Assembly (NCBI GenBank): GCA_019914995.1
Contig: CM034128.1
Span: forward strand, 7,752,501-7,816,500
Direction of reading: 5' to 3'
From: Acanthochlamys bracteata
Taxonomy: Eukaryota; Streptophyta; Magnoliopsida; Pandanales; Velloziaceae
DNA length: 64,000 bases
This document shows positions 1 to 13,571 of the stretch, in pieces; the first letter of the stretch is position 1, and every line of letters begins with the position of its first letter. Under the pieces are notes generated by a model. The model was not told the origin of the DNA. It ran no database searches and saw only the letters and a list, made by a program, of their open reading frames with translations. A program made the translations under genes and the position numbers.

Positions 1-68
1 TTGCAAATAACTGAACCTGCATAGTGAGATGGACTTTATGTTTTTGTTATTATTCATTTCTAATGCAG

Positions 69-3000
69 TAGCTCTAATTATTTTGACTTTAAAAAAGAGT
101 TGATTTGCATGAAGGGTGATCCTGGTCAAGTTCAAGATTTTGGGAGCAATTTTTCAAGATGGATGCTTCTGGAAAGAGTCCGGTTTACTTTGGATGGACT
201 TGAGTGCAACAAAATAGGTGTTAGCTATGAAGCTTACAACAGCCAGCCAAATTTCTGCACTTCACCATTATTGAGTTGCTTGCATAATCAATTATGGAAC
301 TTCTGGGAAGTTAGTAACAACTACATAATCCTATTGCATCTCAAGTTTCGTTCAAAGATAAAAATTTCTATATATGAACCTTTTCATTGAATATAATAAT
401 TGCTAAATTTAGTGCTAACTTTAACCTCATCTCTTTCTCTCTCTTAACTGCAATATGTCTACAGAGAAGATGTTTTAGGCCATAATGGATTAATGTTTGG
501 ATCTTGAGTGCTAGTTCAAACTTCATTTTTGATTAATTGATGTCAGTAAGTTTTACTGTTATGTAAGAGTTGAAAGACTATAAGTCATGCTTCTGAAGGG
601 AGAATGGAGAAGGCTGTTGTTGCTCTTAATTGAATGAAATCAATGAGCACAAATAGTATTTTTGTCAGATTTATATATACAACCCTAATGCATAATTTGC
701 TTGGACGTATAAGAGAATTTGTGATCTTGTGATCACTAGCATATTTACATCGGAAAAGTTGGAGTCTCAGTTGAAGTTGGATCTTTTGTACTCTTTCTTT
801 ACAGGCTGACCAGAATCGCATCAGCAGGAATCAACAACCACAATATCTAGTCCAAGGAAGGTTTGAGAGGATTAACCAACATCCAGTTAAGCTTGCATTC
901 TGCTCTATTACTTCGCATGAACCTGCAATGTAACTGGGAAGATATTACTCATCAATGTTTATGTTAAACTTTTGTAGAATGCTGGAATACATTCATTCTC
1001 AGTAGGGATCACTGAAGTACTGAATACTAATTTGCTCATTGAACTTAGTGCTGATGATATTGAATACGTATACCAGAGGTATGTAATCATTGATATTATA
1101 TTTTTATGTCAAAGTTACCTTTGTATTCAAGGCTGAGCAAGGCACCAGTCACTTTCTCATTCTCCAGTTTGCTCCCCATGCTAGGGAGTTTGTTTTGTGG
1201 GGTCTATAGTAAGCAAGTGTAGATTGGAGGTGTAAAAGATCTTATTGCTAATAATTGAAATTTGTTCAGATAAAAGAGAAGACCTATATCGAAAGGTTTG
1301 TTGTGAGTAGCTCTTGTTGAAAGAGTAAGAGATAGGCTGCTTCCATTGTCCTAAGCCTTCATTGTTCTCATTGTTGTTATTGTGGCCATTGTCAATCTGT
1401 AAATATACTATGACTCAGCTTGCTTATGTCAATCTTTATATAACGACGAATATTGCTAAACTTTGCCAATTGCTTTGCACATGACTTTAATGTTGGGAAC
1501 CTGCTTTAAGCATGTTCAGATTCCAGTAAGCTCAACTTTTCTATGCCCATGACCATACTTGAATGTGAAGAGTGTTTTCTTGTTGTTAAGGAATCTCCAA
1601 GTCTCTTTGTTTACTTGAAATGGATGCTTGCTCTTTAGGAGTCCAGGGAAGATTCTAAGCATCAGTATTCCTACATTTGAAGCCCTTTCTCAATTTGGAA
1701 CAGCTACTGTCACAACCAAGAACATCGGTAAACTAGAGGCATCATACAGCTTGACGGTATGCTATTCAGAAATAACATTGTGCAACCTATGTTATTGATT
1801 GGATATATTTTTCAGTGTATAGGATCATGTGGCATTTAATGTTTTCAAGTTGTTTAATAGACATGAAAAAAAATAATTACATGAAGTATATTACTTTAGT
1901 CTTTGTTAGATCATTGTGTTTGTAGTTCCAGGAGCAATTTATATGATGACAGTGAAAAGCTCACTTAGATCTTTCTTAATATCTTCTGATGATAACATTA
2001 CTGATTTTTCTTGCAGTTTGACTGCTCAAGAGGTGTCAATTACATGGAGGTAATGTCTTATCCAGATGCATGAACCCTTGCGAAGCAAAATCGATGCATA
2101 ATGTTTCAAGAACCATTTGATTTTACTCATATTGTCATTGTTAAGATAGTAGCTTGAGTTTGTTTTATTGTTTTCTGGATTTAGATTTGTTTCAGACTTT
2201 AGGATAACTTCCATAAGTACTTTTATAATGTTTCCCCAAGAGTAACTACCATCATCATCAACATCCACGAAATCCTTGTCCCACTTGAAGGGGTTGGCTT
2301 TATGGATTCTTATATCTCATTAGACCAAGTTTATATCTTTCTCACAGCTATTCACAGTGATGTCAAGTGCATGGTCCATATTCCATAAAATTTCAAAGCC
2401 AGTTTGAGAGAAACTCTCTAAAATGGAATGTTAATGTCGGGGGCAGCTTTTTCTATTGAAACATTAGAGTGCAGCGTCTTCAAAGGTTATGCATTTTTCT
2501 TGCATAAATTACTGAAACTTCCATTGCATTTTCAGGAACAATTCTTCATTATGAAACCAGAAGAGATTGTTACTCGTTCTTTTTTTCTGTACCCTACAAC
2601 CGATCAAGCTGCAAAATATGAATGTGCAGGTAATACAGTTAAAATTTGTAAAGTTGGAATCAGTGTTGTAACACACCATGCTCGATTATATGTAACTAAG
2701 TACTTCTAATGCACCTTCATGTTTCATGCTGTAACTAAACAGTTGTTATCTTCTCTGCAGCTATACTAAAAGCTTCTGATTTTACAGAAGTTGATAGGGC
2801 AGAGTGTCAATTTACTACAACAGCTACTGTCCTTGATAATGGAACGCAGGTTTCTGCTGCTTAACCAGCATTCTGAAGAATTTCTTATTATTGGGTTGAG
2901 CTTCCATTATTTTTGTGATATAAATGTCACATTTGGATTTTTATTTTATTTTAATAGCTTCTGAATGTTTGGTGCAATCAATTAATGAAACACATAGGGT

Positions 3001-4214
3001 GCGATAAAAGCTAATTTTATAGGAAAGACTATAGATTTTTGGACTTCAGCCTATAGTTGATCTGATCTATTGAAATTAAAGAAGTCACTCAGTTTCCTGA
3101 TGTTGTCATGCAATGGCATATTTCTGCTGTGCGCATTTATCGGTATTTGCATGCTATAGTTTTTAGTTTTTTTCTTCTAAATCAAATCTATTTACAACCT
3201 CACCTTTGTGCATTATTTGCTAATGCAGATTGTTTCAGTTGACGATTCACAAGATAATGGCATAAAGGGATTTCTAAAATCAGTCAAAAGCATATGGCGG
3301 ACGATTTGGCGTGGTTTAACTGATTTCTTTACTGGAAGGACTTGTAGGTATGTATATTCAATTGGTATAGCTTCTGTTAATCAGTTTGTTCTACCCCAGG
3401 CTAAGCTCTTAATGTTCTAAAAGAATTGCAAGCAACTAGATAATGAGAAAATCTTGAATGCTGATGAAGACAAAATCATTTTCCACAGGTTTTGTTTCCT
3501 CCTTTATGTTTTCTTTACGTGCTAATCATTGTATTACTTGTTGGTACAGGAACAAATGCACGAGTTTCTTTGACTTCAGCTGCCATATGCAATACATGTG
3601 CATCAGTTGGATTTTATTATGCTGCTTATTTTTGGCAGTATTTCCAGCTGGTACTTTCAGTTCGGCATCAAATAGTGTTTCTCATGGTTTGAAAAAAATT
3701 GAACGTCATTATTTTTTGGCCTGCAGTAACTGTACTCCTGTGGCTGTTACATCAGAAAGGATTTCTTGATCATTTGTGTGACTGGTGGGATGAGAAATTC
3801 GTACATGGACCTCAAAGAAACGACTCTCGCATGAAGCATGGTGAAGATTTCAGGCATTCTTGCCTTGTTCAAGACCAAACTCACACGAAGAAGAAAGGCT
3901 CTCACAGTCAACATTCCCTCCACAGGCGTAACCATTCTTCTGCCACAGCATATGATCGTCAACATCGTCACCACCACCACCATCATCACCATCATCACGA
4001 CCATAAGAAAGGTGATGAGTATCTTCATGTTCATATGGATTGGCAAAAGCATAAAACAAGCAAGGTCTTGACAAGCCCACATCTTGCGTACAACTCTACT
4101 AGTAGACATGGACTTGTTCTAAGAGATTCAGGAACTACGAGGAGTTCAGAAAACGTGTTAAGACATCATGAAAGCAAGAAAGCGAAGGACAAGTTCGACT
4201 ACAGCCTCGTATAA
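69..4214 (+). CDS. HAP2: HAP2/GCS1 gamete fusion protein, 3' ten exons (5' part outside window)
   Basis: HAPLESS2/GENERATIVE CELL SPECIFIC 1 is the sperm-surface class II fusogen that merges gamete membranes. Exons that keep one open frame: 69-309, 805-885, 978-1078, 1639-1756, 2017-2049, 2536-2629, 2761-2849, 3229-3347, 3550-3650, 3727-4214 (487 residues in the window). Family-typical stretches include [19 protein letters not shown] in the first exon, the [10 protein letters not shown] / SPGKI junction, [10 protein letters not shown] and [17 protein letters not shown] Cys-rich juxtamembrane segment then leads into one membrane helix split between the last two exons ([17 protein letters not shown], then VTVLLWLL). 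The cytosolic tail is rich in His, Arg and Lys, as in plant HAP2, with ten consecutive His. The N-terminal ectodomain, including the fusion loops, lies upstream of base 1. The start of the first visible exon is the least certain boundary: AG at 67-68 is the best acceptor. Family assignment is secure; expression in sperm cells is family knowledge. Confidence 0.95.
3969..3998 (+). repeat. CAC/CAT tract coding for ten histidines
   Basis: Ten consecutive CAY codons in the last HAP2 exon encode an uninterrupted His run in the cytosolic tail. CAC and CAT are mixed, so the tract is not a pure microsatellite, which suggests that the amino acid rather than the DNA repeat is being kept. Confidence 0.95.
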
Positions 4215-4688
4215 TATAAACATGTTTCTTGTTTTACAGAATTGAAGTCTTATTTTACAGAAATTGAACTTAACCGGTTTTGGTTCCAAGATGTGTATGC
4301 ACCTGTGGTTGTTTAACCTAGCCAGCTCACCTTTTTGTGTAGTCTCCTATCACGTGCTCAACACAAATAAAACCAAACAAACCAACCGACGTCTCCATCC
4401 GTATCCTAACAGTTAAATCTTCATCCTACGGTCCTGATTATTCAAATCCAGTGTTTTATTGTGTATTCTTTTTGTCTTAGAACGCAAGCAATTTAATTTA
4501 CTTTACGAAGGAGATTTGCTCGAGCTCCATTAGAAGCCTGTGGAAACAAATCAGTACCAAGCAAAATTTAAAACACCCACTTGATCGTTCATCTCGCTTC
4601 CAATTCTCCCGCAGAACAAACAAAAACCTGTTGATTGCAATTTCCCAAAATCGTTGGTTACTGCTGCTTGCTTGATTTGCTTTCATCA
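4215..4688 (+). promoter_or_regulatory. Compact HAP2-PUX intergenic region (HAP2 3' UTR plus PUX promoter/5' UTR)
   Basis: Only 474 bp separate the HAP2 stop codon from the PUX start codon, so HAP2 termination and PUX initiation must share this interval. The second half is less AT-rich and looks like a 5' leader running into the ATG. I could not place a TATA box or transcription start with confidence. Confidence 0.4.
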
Positions 4689-7600
4689 ATGGCTCGCCCG
4701 CGGCAGGAGGCGATCGAAACGTTCATGAGCATTACCGGCGCTCCAGAATCTGTCGCCGTTCAAAAGCTCGATGTAATATTTTTTGAAGAAAATTTGTTTT
4801 TCTTTGGCGTAATTTTTGTTCTCGAGTGTTTTAAAAAGCAGTTTACTGTTTTGATTTGATGAAGTATGGATTGATTAGGGAGTAATGATTGTATGTGTTA
4901 TTTGATTATGGTACAATTTCATATGAATTAAGGAGTGGGGCTAAATGATTTGTATAAGGTTCTGGTTGATTTGACTAAGATTATGAGCAACTTGGTATTC
5001 CTCTATATCCTATGTGGATTCTTCGTTGAAGGAGATTTTCTAAATAGAAGTTATTGAGGAGTTTGAGTAGGAGAGATTGGCACAGTCTAGGAGTTTGGTT
5101 GGATGTTGATCCTGGTGATATGGATATATATTTAGAATGCGACCTTTGAAGTACTATTTCATGTGGCAGATAGGATTTTGATGGGACTCATATCAAGGAA
5201 AGCAGATGCCCTAGATTATTTATGGACTCAGTTATTAGTTTTTTTATTTCCAATATGAACACAATGAGAGCGAGTTGAGGTAGCCAATAAATTATCTCCA
5301 TGATCATGCAATTCAAGAGAGCTAAAATGTACTTTGTGGTAATTTTAGAAAAAGATTACACAAAAGGTTGATATGTCAGATAACGGGTCTAAAGTGCAAA
5401 CTTTTATGGGATATCTTGGAAACGTTATCATAGGACTTAAGTGGCATGGCTGAAATTGCAAGTGTGCCTTAAGTGATTGGTGAATTTAGTTGAACGTAAA
5501 GGATGTAGAAGACGAGTCCTTGCTAACCCCATGTAGGACCGTAAAAGGTTGTTGTTCTCTCTTCTGTTCATTTGTCACATTCTGTATTTCAATAAGCGAT
5601 GTTGTGTTAACTGAATTATATAAATTATCATACGCATGGTATAGGCATCAATTTATTGGGTAACTGATTTCAAACCTGCACATCTCTGAAGGGTGTGAAT
5701 TTAGCTCTTCTTTTGTTAATGTGTAATTGCTAAAACATATGTGGTATGATTATGAAATACGCTTGATATTATACCCCACATTACCCTGTTATGTATCCAA
5801 ACATTCTTTATGGGAATTGGGAATATTGTGGTTCTGGCAAAATATTTATTTGGATACTAGGTATTCTACAAATGCACAAGTATAATTGACAACATGTACT
5901 ATACTTAGAGTAGGTTGATTATGTTTACTTTGGATTGATAAGTGGATGCAAGTTCTGTCCTTGATTGTCAGTTGAAGGATTGATTTTATAAAATTTAAGT
6001 ATGAGCTCTTCAGAAGCCCTTTTCAGTGTGGGAACTAAATAAATGGGAACTAAATAAATAGTCTACTTAGTTGTTTGGCAGATTTAGTAGCTTTGCTTTC
6101 TGTTATGAGTCCAGAAATCAGAATTCTGCTAACAAAATAGCCTTTTTGTTTTTAGTGAACAGAAGATACATGCCTATAAGGCCATTAGCATAAGTTGGCT
6201 GTTGTAAATTTTCTGGCATATAGAAGGTAGTACTTATAACGAGTAGCAAGATTCTCGTTTACTAGTACCTCTGTACACCTATTCAATTTTTTTTTCTTGG
6301 TCGCAATAGATGTGCCAAAGGAAAATGGCTTTCAGTCATATACAACGTGAATATGGTCATGATATAGAAAAAAAACTGTATGAGTCACCGTTTTTTCGAT
6401 GTAATCTGAGCATGATATGGATGTTTCTTGTTCATCATCGTTGGCCCCTTCTTTTCCATGATGAACCACCTCTCTTAAATTTAAATACAGGAACACAGCG
6501 GAGATCTGAATGCGGCTGTTTATGCACACTTCAATGGTGGAGACAGGACCAGGTATGTAGAACGTTCAATTTATTTTGTTTTAGCTGTAAACATTTCTCT
6601 AGCACGATGGCTTCTTTTCATTACTACCTCAATATACTTGTACACTAATATCCCTTTTGTCCAGTTCACTTGACTTATCCGCCCCTGCACCTCAAGATGA
6701 TTTTATGAATATAGAGGAGCCAATTGATATTCCACATACGCACCCTGTTAATCCGCTGCTATCAGCAACTCGAGTTTTGAACCCATTCTCTCTTCTGGAT
6801 ACACATTTCCGCAGATCTTTTTTTGATGGAATTTATGAGTCCGACTTTCCTACACATGCTCCGCATGTTTCACATCCAAGGGACGTCAGACAGATTCCTA
6901 TAGAAGTCAAGGATGATAGGACTGCTACTGGTTCTTCTGGTCGTCGTCCAATCATCGAGGATGTTTCTGGAAGTGTAACTGAAATAGGACAAGAAACCCG
7001 TGGAACAGTTATTATTGATGATGATGATCTTCCAAGTGCTCCCACTGGCCATTCATCCCAGGTAGTGGATGTAAAGGATGATTCTGATTATGATGTTCCA
7101 TTTACAAGGCATGCCGCGCCAAGGATTGCTCCATTGATTGATGACATAGATTACAATAATAATGATATAGAAGAGGAAATGATCCATGCGGCTATTGAAG
7201 CTTCAAAGCAGGACGCAGAGGAGCAGAAGACACAGGCTATCATCTGTGATGTATGCATCTTATATTGCATTTTCTTAATAACTTTTTAATTAAAAAATTT
7301 TACTATTATAATTATTTTTTTTCCTTTCTTTGGAAATTTCTCTTGATATTTCCTTTTGCAGCCATCATCTGTTCATCAGTTTAGTGGACAGTCTTCTGCT
7401 TCAGATGATGTGGAGCTTGCACGTGCAGTTTCTTTGTCTCTCAAGGTTTATTTTTTTCGATCTTCAGTTGTCGTGATTTTATGTACTTGTGTCTTTGTGC
7501 AGCCTCATTTTTGTTTTATCTCAGACTGCAGAGCAAGAAAGAGCACTCAGAGAGAAGGGAAAGCAGATTGGGGAGAAGAGTTCGTCTAACTTATCAGACA

Positions 7601-10600
7601 TGGAGTTAGAAGAGGTGGACAGTATGACTGCAGCTGATGGAAGGTGGATATCTAATTTTGTATCATGATATGCACCTAAGATGCTTGATATAGCTTCATC
7701 ATGCAAATGTGTAGTCATGCATTTATTGTTAACTACTTAATAGATTGACATGTAAATCCACAATCTTCCTTGGAATTTCAGCAGGAGTGGCTAAGAATTC
7801 TGAAGTTTAGGAATCTTCATTATTTATTTAAGACATTTAATTTTTCAAAATTTCCCTGCTATGTTTTATTTCGTAGATAGTCATGATGAATCAATGTTTC
7901 CCGGATAGGCAATACAGTAAAATGGATCCAATATCCGGCAAAGGAAAGATCTTCTCCGATTAAATTGCTTTACCTAATATTTTACTGATAACTGTCATCA
8001 GGAGGTAGGTTATTTAGCTCGTTTTGGAGTGATATGTATGTGCATAAAGCCTCTGCTATCAAAATGTGTTGAAAGTCTCTTTGTTCAGATATTCAACATA
8101 ATTGATGATCCTATATGCATAAGTTCTTCGATATCGAAATTATAAGGAAACAATCTGATGGTCCTATTCTGTCTTTTCCTGTTAATAAAATCACATAAGT
8201 GATATTTTCTAATGCCACATTGTCGTATTTGCATACGTCAAACATTTGAGTCATATATGTAGCTAGCATAAATCACCAATCCTACAAGCTCAGAGGTGCA
8301 GACACATACGGCTGTAGCTGTATGAGTGTAGCCGTCCATCATGTTTCTATGCAAGTTACACATATGAGTTGTTTTATAGAGCACTTGTATGGTTTGACAA
8401 TAGTGTTGGTTAGGACGTTGCATTCTGTTTACTATTCAGAAAGTGTTTTTTGTTCTTTTCTCATTCTGTTAGATAAACAAAGTGTGTACTGCTTACTCTA
8501 TACTTACCCTCTTGCGTATGCAAAGAATATGATTTTGTGTTTCTGGTATTTCATGTAATTGATATGAGGGTAGAATGTTTTTTGTAATATGACATTTTTT
8601 TGAGGTAATCATACTATTTTTCAAGGTACATGCTCATCATACTTGTTCATCTTATTCTATTCTTTGTGAAGGTTCCCCCAAATATTTAAGTTCCTGAAAG
8701 GGACCTACATGGGTGTCTTTCCATTGAATATGATTTTCTTTAGAAAGAATGCTGCTACTATAGCCATTTTATTGCTGGTAGATGCGAGTAGTGTCTATTT
8801 ACTGTTCGCTGCCCTCTGTTTTGTCAATATGAACTTGTGATCTTGCAAAGTCTTGGTTAACGTGACTATGAGCTTACAGCATCCTGTATGGAAGCTCTGA
8901 GAATGCAACAGAGGAGCGAGTTTGATGGTACAACTCGTTGTATTATGTTATGAAACATAGACCTGCTAGTGTGCTCATATTTGAACTCATTTGCATGTGG
9001 AAATAGCTTGTAACCAATGCAATTCATAGGTTTTTTGGTGAAAAAGTAATTAGTTTAAATATCTTGGTTAATAAACTCTCTTATCAAATGAGTTTCTATT
9101 TAGAGATGTTCATTTGTGTTAGGAATGGAATATAATAGGAACTATGTTAAACAGTTAATTCATTTTATGACATAGCTTTTCGTAAATACAAATTTGTTTA
9201 GCCCTTTCTTATCTCTTTTCTTTTTTGAAAAGTAATATTCTAGTTCTTGATAGAAGAATCAGATAAACATGACCATTAGTTAGTGATCAAGTGGGATTTA
9301 CAAGTTGATAGAAGTCTTTTTACTTCTTAAGTTTATAATTTTGTAAGTTTTCACAAACTATGTATATTTTTTCAATTATGCTTTATTTTAGGAGTTTTGT
9401 CTTTTTTATGAATTTCTGCTTATAGAAATCTAGTTTGTGTTTCTTAAATTTAACACTTTACTTACTTGGTTTGTGTTCTATTTATAGTCTATGCTGTTGT
9501 TATTGATCTATTTCAGTAAAATTTGTATGGTGGACCTCATCAATTATCATGAATATAAGAGTCATACTATAAAATTATGTAGAAAGAAGGCTGCAAATTT
9601 GTCTATCTAATTGCATTAATGCATCCTTTTCACTTTTCCATTTATCAATTTTTCTCAAATTCTTGGACTAAATTTCTATAATTATTTACGATATGATACA
9701 AAGGTAACCCATATACAAGTATTGGAACATTGGTGGATGGTGAGTATCTATTAGCAGTAGTTAGATGTTATGCTATTTCTTTCTTTCTCAACATTTAAAT
9801 TTAATTGTTTAGTATATTCTCCTTTGAAACCCTTATGTTGATTAATTTTTATGCTAGTCTTTTGCTGTTAAAACTTATCTATATTTTTTACTTATCTATA
9901 TTTATTCATGCCAAGAATTTGAACGTTTATGACATGTGGCATCTTATGATTGAGTTTGTTTGTTTTACGATAATATAAAGATGGTTTTACTGATTCGGAT
10001 TTGTTCTTTTTGCCTCTTTAAATTGTTGGAGGCAAGGAATTCCTGCAGAAAAGACATTTGGTTTGGGTAGAGAAGGTAATATCCAAGGGGAAGATGAAGA
10101 TGAGGATGAAGATACCCCAGATAAGCTGTTCCTGAGGCGCCACTCTGGAAACCTTGATTCTTCGCTTATAGAACAATCTACAGCTGTGAATGGTAGTCCT
10201 CCTGCAAGTCCGCCACATTCCTTTGGTCCTCATCCTCAACATAATGGACGCGTCTTTCCTTCTGATGAAGTAATACTATTGATTGGATACCTTGTCCATT
10301 CTGTATTAATGAAGCTATATAACAGAATGCTTTGTTAGAAGTATTGACTTTCTTGTTATTTTGGGTCAGTGGGGTGGATTATCTTCTGAGGAACATGATG
10401 AAGCTGTAATGCTTGAGGCTGCAATGTTTGGAGGTCTTCCTGAAGGTCGTTATCCCTATCCTTCTCATCCAGTGATGCATGGTGGTATAGATAGAAATGC
10501 AACAATGTATTCTGATGTACCTCGTCCACTGTCCCCCAACTTAGCTGCACAGAGATTGTTGAGGGAGCAACAGGTTTTGCAGCTTCCTTTTGCCTGTGCA

Positions 10601-13571
10601 CTTCTCTCTATAACATCTTTGGACTTATCTTGGAAGTTTTCACTGTCAGGATGATGAATATCTTACTTCACTGCAAGCAGATAGAGAAAAAGAATTGAAG
10701 GTGATGCAAGAAGCTGAGCTACGTCGTATGGAGGAGACTGCTGCAAGAGAGGCTGCCCTTGAAAAGGAACGCCAACTAGAGGAAGAAAATAGAAGGAGGT
10801 TATTAGAAGAGGAGGTGATTTCTGGCAACTGGTTATTTACCTAACCTTGAACTGATGGTTGTCAGCTTGCATACCTTTATAATTTACTCAGCATTTGAGT
10901 TCCTGGCAGAAAGCTTACTGGGTTCGTAAATGTGATCTTTCTGCAGATTAAAAGTTTCTAGATCCCTGGTAGCTCATATTTGCTATGATCCTACTGGTGA
11001 CTTACTGATAAGGCATATTATCCTGTCCTACGTTGCCACCAGTTTTGTTCGAGGAAAAGCGTTTCTATGTTTTAAGTCTGTCCAAAGTATGTACTTGTTG
11101 TGATGCTTTGAGAATTTTTAACTGGAGTTGCTATGTCTGCAGTTTGACTATCATTATGCTCAACTGGGTACTGCTTTTTTCGTTTTATAGAAGAGAGAGA
11201 GGTTAACATATGTGGTTAGTGCTAGAACAAAGACATGATATAAGAGTTGCAAATCAGCAGAAGTTACAGTTGTATGGCTTGCAATTAAGCTACTTCTTGT
11301 TGTATGAAATAGAGAGGTTAACTTATGTGGTTAGTGTTAGAACAAAGACATGGTAGGAGAGCTGCAAATCAGCAGAAGTTACAGTTATAGAGTTTGCACT
11401 TATGCTACTCTTCTTGTTTATGAAATAGAGAGGTTTAACCTATGTGTCTAGTGTTAGAAAAAAAAAGTGGTAGGAGACCTATAAATAAGCAGAAGTTACA
11501 GTTGTAGGCTCGAGGATCACAAGCTTATGTATTGCTGTCTATTGTGCTTCTAGTGTCAGATGAAACTGAGTACTGACTTTGCTGGTTATCAAGAACCTTG
11601 ATGGTAACATGTGAAAGTTATCAGCATCGTCTCTTTTCTCTGCATTTTGTACATGCACACAAGGACGTGGTGCAACATGTGAACAAAAGACTAGCGAAGG
11701 ATGCACAGAATTTTCTACGTATGAACCGAGAATGAATGACTTCCAAAAATATATTCTGGATGCTTGATGGGATTTCATGCTGAGCTATTCGAACTGGCAT
11801 CCAGAATTGATTTATTCTATGATTTTTCTTAATAATTGTCACATGCAAATCTTCAAGAATTTTAACATAAAAATTTATGGTATAGTAACATATCTACTTA
11901 TTAGCTTCCTCTATTATCTGAAACTACTGCTAATATTTCAGGCCTGTCTTTTACAGTTGGACTTGTCTATGAAAATTGACATTGTTTTGTGTCTGATTTA
12001 TAATTGACATTGTTTATGTGTCTGAAGCTGGCGTACATAATTTGTTGAGCTAGACTTATCAGGTCCTGGAAGAACATGCACTATACAATTTTTGTTATAT
12101 TCTACAGTTTTACCTTTTTGTGGTTGGATGTTAGTTGCATGACTAATCTGACAATAGAAAAATTTTGCCTGTACTTGCTTGGCAGGAACTTGAAAGGAGA
12201 CTTTCTGCAAAAGAAGCATCATTGCCTCAGGAGCCTTCATCAGATGATGAAAATTCTGTCACGCTGCTTGTACGCATGCCTGATGGCAGCCGTCGTGGTC
12301 GTCGCTTTCTGAAGTCTGACAAGCTGCAGGTAAATAGCTGGATAATCTTTATCTGATCAACCAATTAGATCTGCTTTTGGTATTGATAAATTGGTGCTTT
12401 TGAACTTTTCTGCAGTTACTTTTTGACTATATAGATATTGGAAGGGTTGTTAAGCCTGGGACATACAGATTGGTAATTGTTCCTACTCTTAGCATTTTAC
12501 GTTGTGCTGATTTGATGAGTGATAAACTGTCTGACTAATAATGTAATTTTGATTCTGAATGCCTGATTTGAAGAAAATAATATTGAGTATTGCAGCATTA
12601 TGATCAATTAACTTGTTCTTACTTTACTTTCTTGATTTGCTGTTATGGGTCACTTGACACTTTGTGTTGTTGCCATGTTACTGTTTTGCATGCATTTGTT
12701 AACCATAACTGGAAGTTCTGATATGTGCCTTCATGATTGAGGAAAAACAAGTAAGACCAACTTCTTAGTGGAAATTTCGGGTTTGCCAAGAAAGTTATTA
12801 TTGTCTACTCTTGAATGGTTATATTGTCTACTCTTGAATGGTTATATTGTCTACTCTTGAATGAGCTGTTTCTGGTTATATTGGCTACTCTTGAATGGTT
12901 ACATTCCTATGCAGAAAAGTTAATATCATTTGATAGGTGCACTGAATTTGTTTTGTCGTCAGTAATACTTTCTGCCTCGTGCGGTTCTGTTGGCATCCCT
13001 TTTTAATTACATATTGGTGCTGTAAAATAGTTCAAGTTGCTTCTGAAGCAATTGCCAGCACTATTATGTAATTCAAGAGGCACACAAGAGGGAACCCTAA
13101 GGGACATGCAGTGCTGCTCAAGTAGATGACTATTTGTTGTAGTAAAAAGATCTGTTCTATCTGAACCATTCTTTGCTGCATGGTTTCCTTAATTCCCCAT
13201 CTTTCGCTCAGTACTTGTCCTTACACCTAGCTAGTTTGCCTTGATATATGGGATGTGTAGTAGTGGAGCTTTTTGTTAATCGTGCGAGTTTGAATGTCAC
13301 TGTAAAGCTAGTGATGGTACTGGTTATTTTCTCTGATCCAATCTTTCAGTGCATTAGCTGTAGCGGAAACTAAATTAATCGCTAGTTTCCTGGAAATTGT
13401 ACATTTTCATTCCTACTGTTCTTTTTCTTGATTCAGTTGCTTAATTAACTTTTCTTTTTGCAGGTGAGACCTTACCCTCGGCGTGCATTTACTGATGGTG
13501 AAAGTGAGCTCACTTTGAATGAACTGGGTCTTAGCAGCAAGCAAGAAGCACTATTCATAGAATTAATTTGA
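4689..13571 (+). CDS. Plant UBX domain-containing protein (PUX8/PUX9/PUX13 type), Cdc48 adaptor
   Basis: UBX proteins connect the AAA ATPase Cdc48/p97 to ubiquitinated clients. Exons: 4689-4772, 6491-6552, 6665-7250, 7362-7445, 7525-7643, 10032-10269, 10370-10573, 10650-10814, 12186-12329, 12416-12472, 13464-13571 (616 aa). Residues 1-48 form a UBA-like region ([29 protein letters not shown]). Three UIM-like helices follow at about 216-236 ([16 protein letters not shown]), 257-276 ([13 protein letters not shown]) and 397-410 ([14 protein letters not shown]). A charged coiled coil spans about 466-520. The C-terminal UBX (about 536-616) carries [12 protein letters not shown] and, where the p97-contacting FPR loop is usual, PYPRR. 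The start is the first ATG of the reading frame that gives the family N terminus. The exon joined at 10032 relies on a weak acceptor; a missed small exon in the 2.4-kb intron before it is possible. The exact PUX orthologue cannot be chosen by eye. Confidence 0.9.
11196..11513 (+). repeat. Three tandem copies of a ~115-bp unit inside a PUX intron
   Basis: Units begin at 11196, 11311 and 11427 with AGAGAGGTTAAC-like sequence. They share internal blocks such as TTAGTGYTAGAACAAAGACATG and the block around AATCAGCAGAAGTTACAGTT. The third copy is the most diverged and is truncated. The array lies entirely inside the intron 10815-12185. No coding sense is seen in it. Confidence 0.85.
12800..12902 (+). 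repeat. Short tandem repeat, 22-bp unit, in a PUX intron
   Basis: About four units of TTGTCTACTCTTGAATGGTT(AT). The first three are adjacent and the fourth is separated by a short diverged segment. It lies in the last intron of the PUX gene (12473-13463). Confidence 0.85.

Noticed and set aside
3747-4109. 120-codon minus-strand frame opposite the last HAP2 exon, rich in Met/Val
   Set aside because: It is the antisense of the HAP2 coding exon and its His tract; composition is an artefact of the complement and no family is recognised.
8238-8558. Overlapping short frames on both strands in the 2.4-kb PUX intron
   Set aside because: No recognisable protein, no splice context, and frames of this length are expected by chance; treated as intron.
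12800-12902. Regularly spaced short repeats that might suggest a CRISPR array
   Set aside because: The units are directly adjacent without unique spacers, in a plant nuclear intron; this is an ordinary minisatellite.
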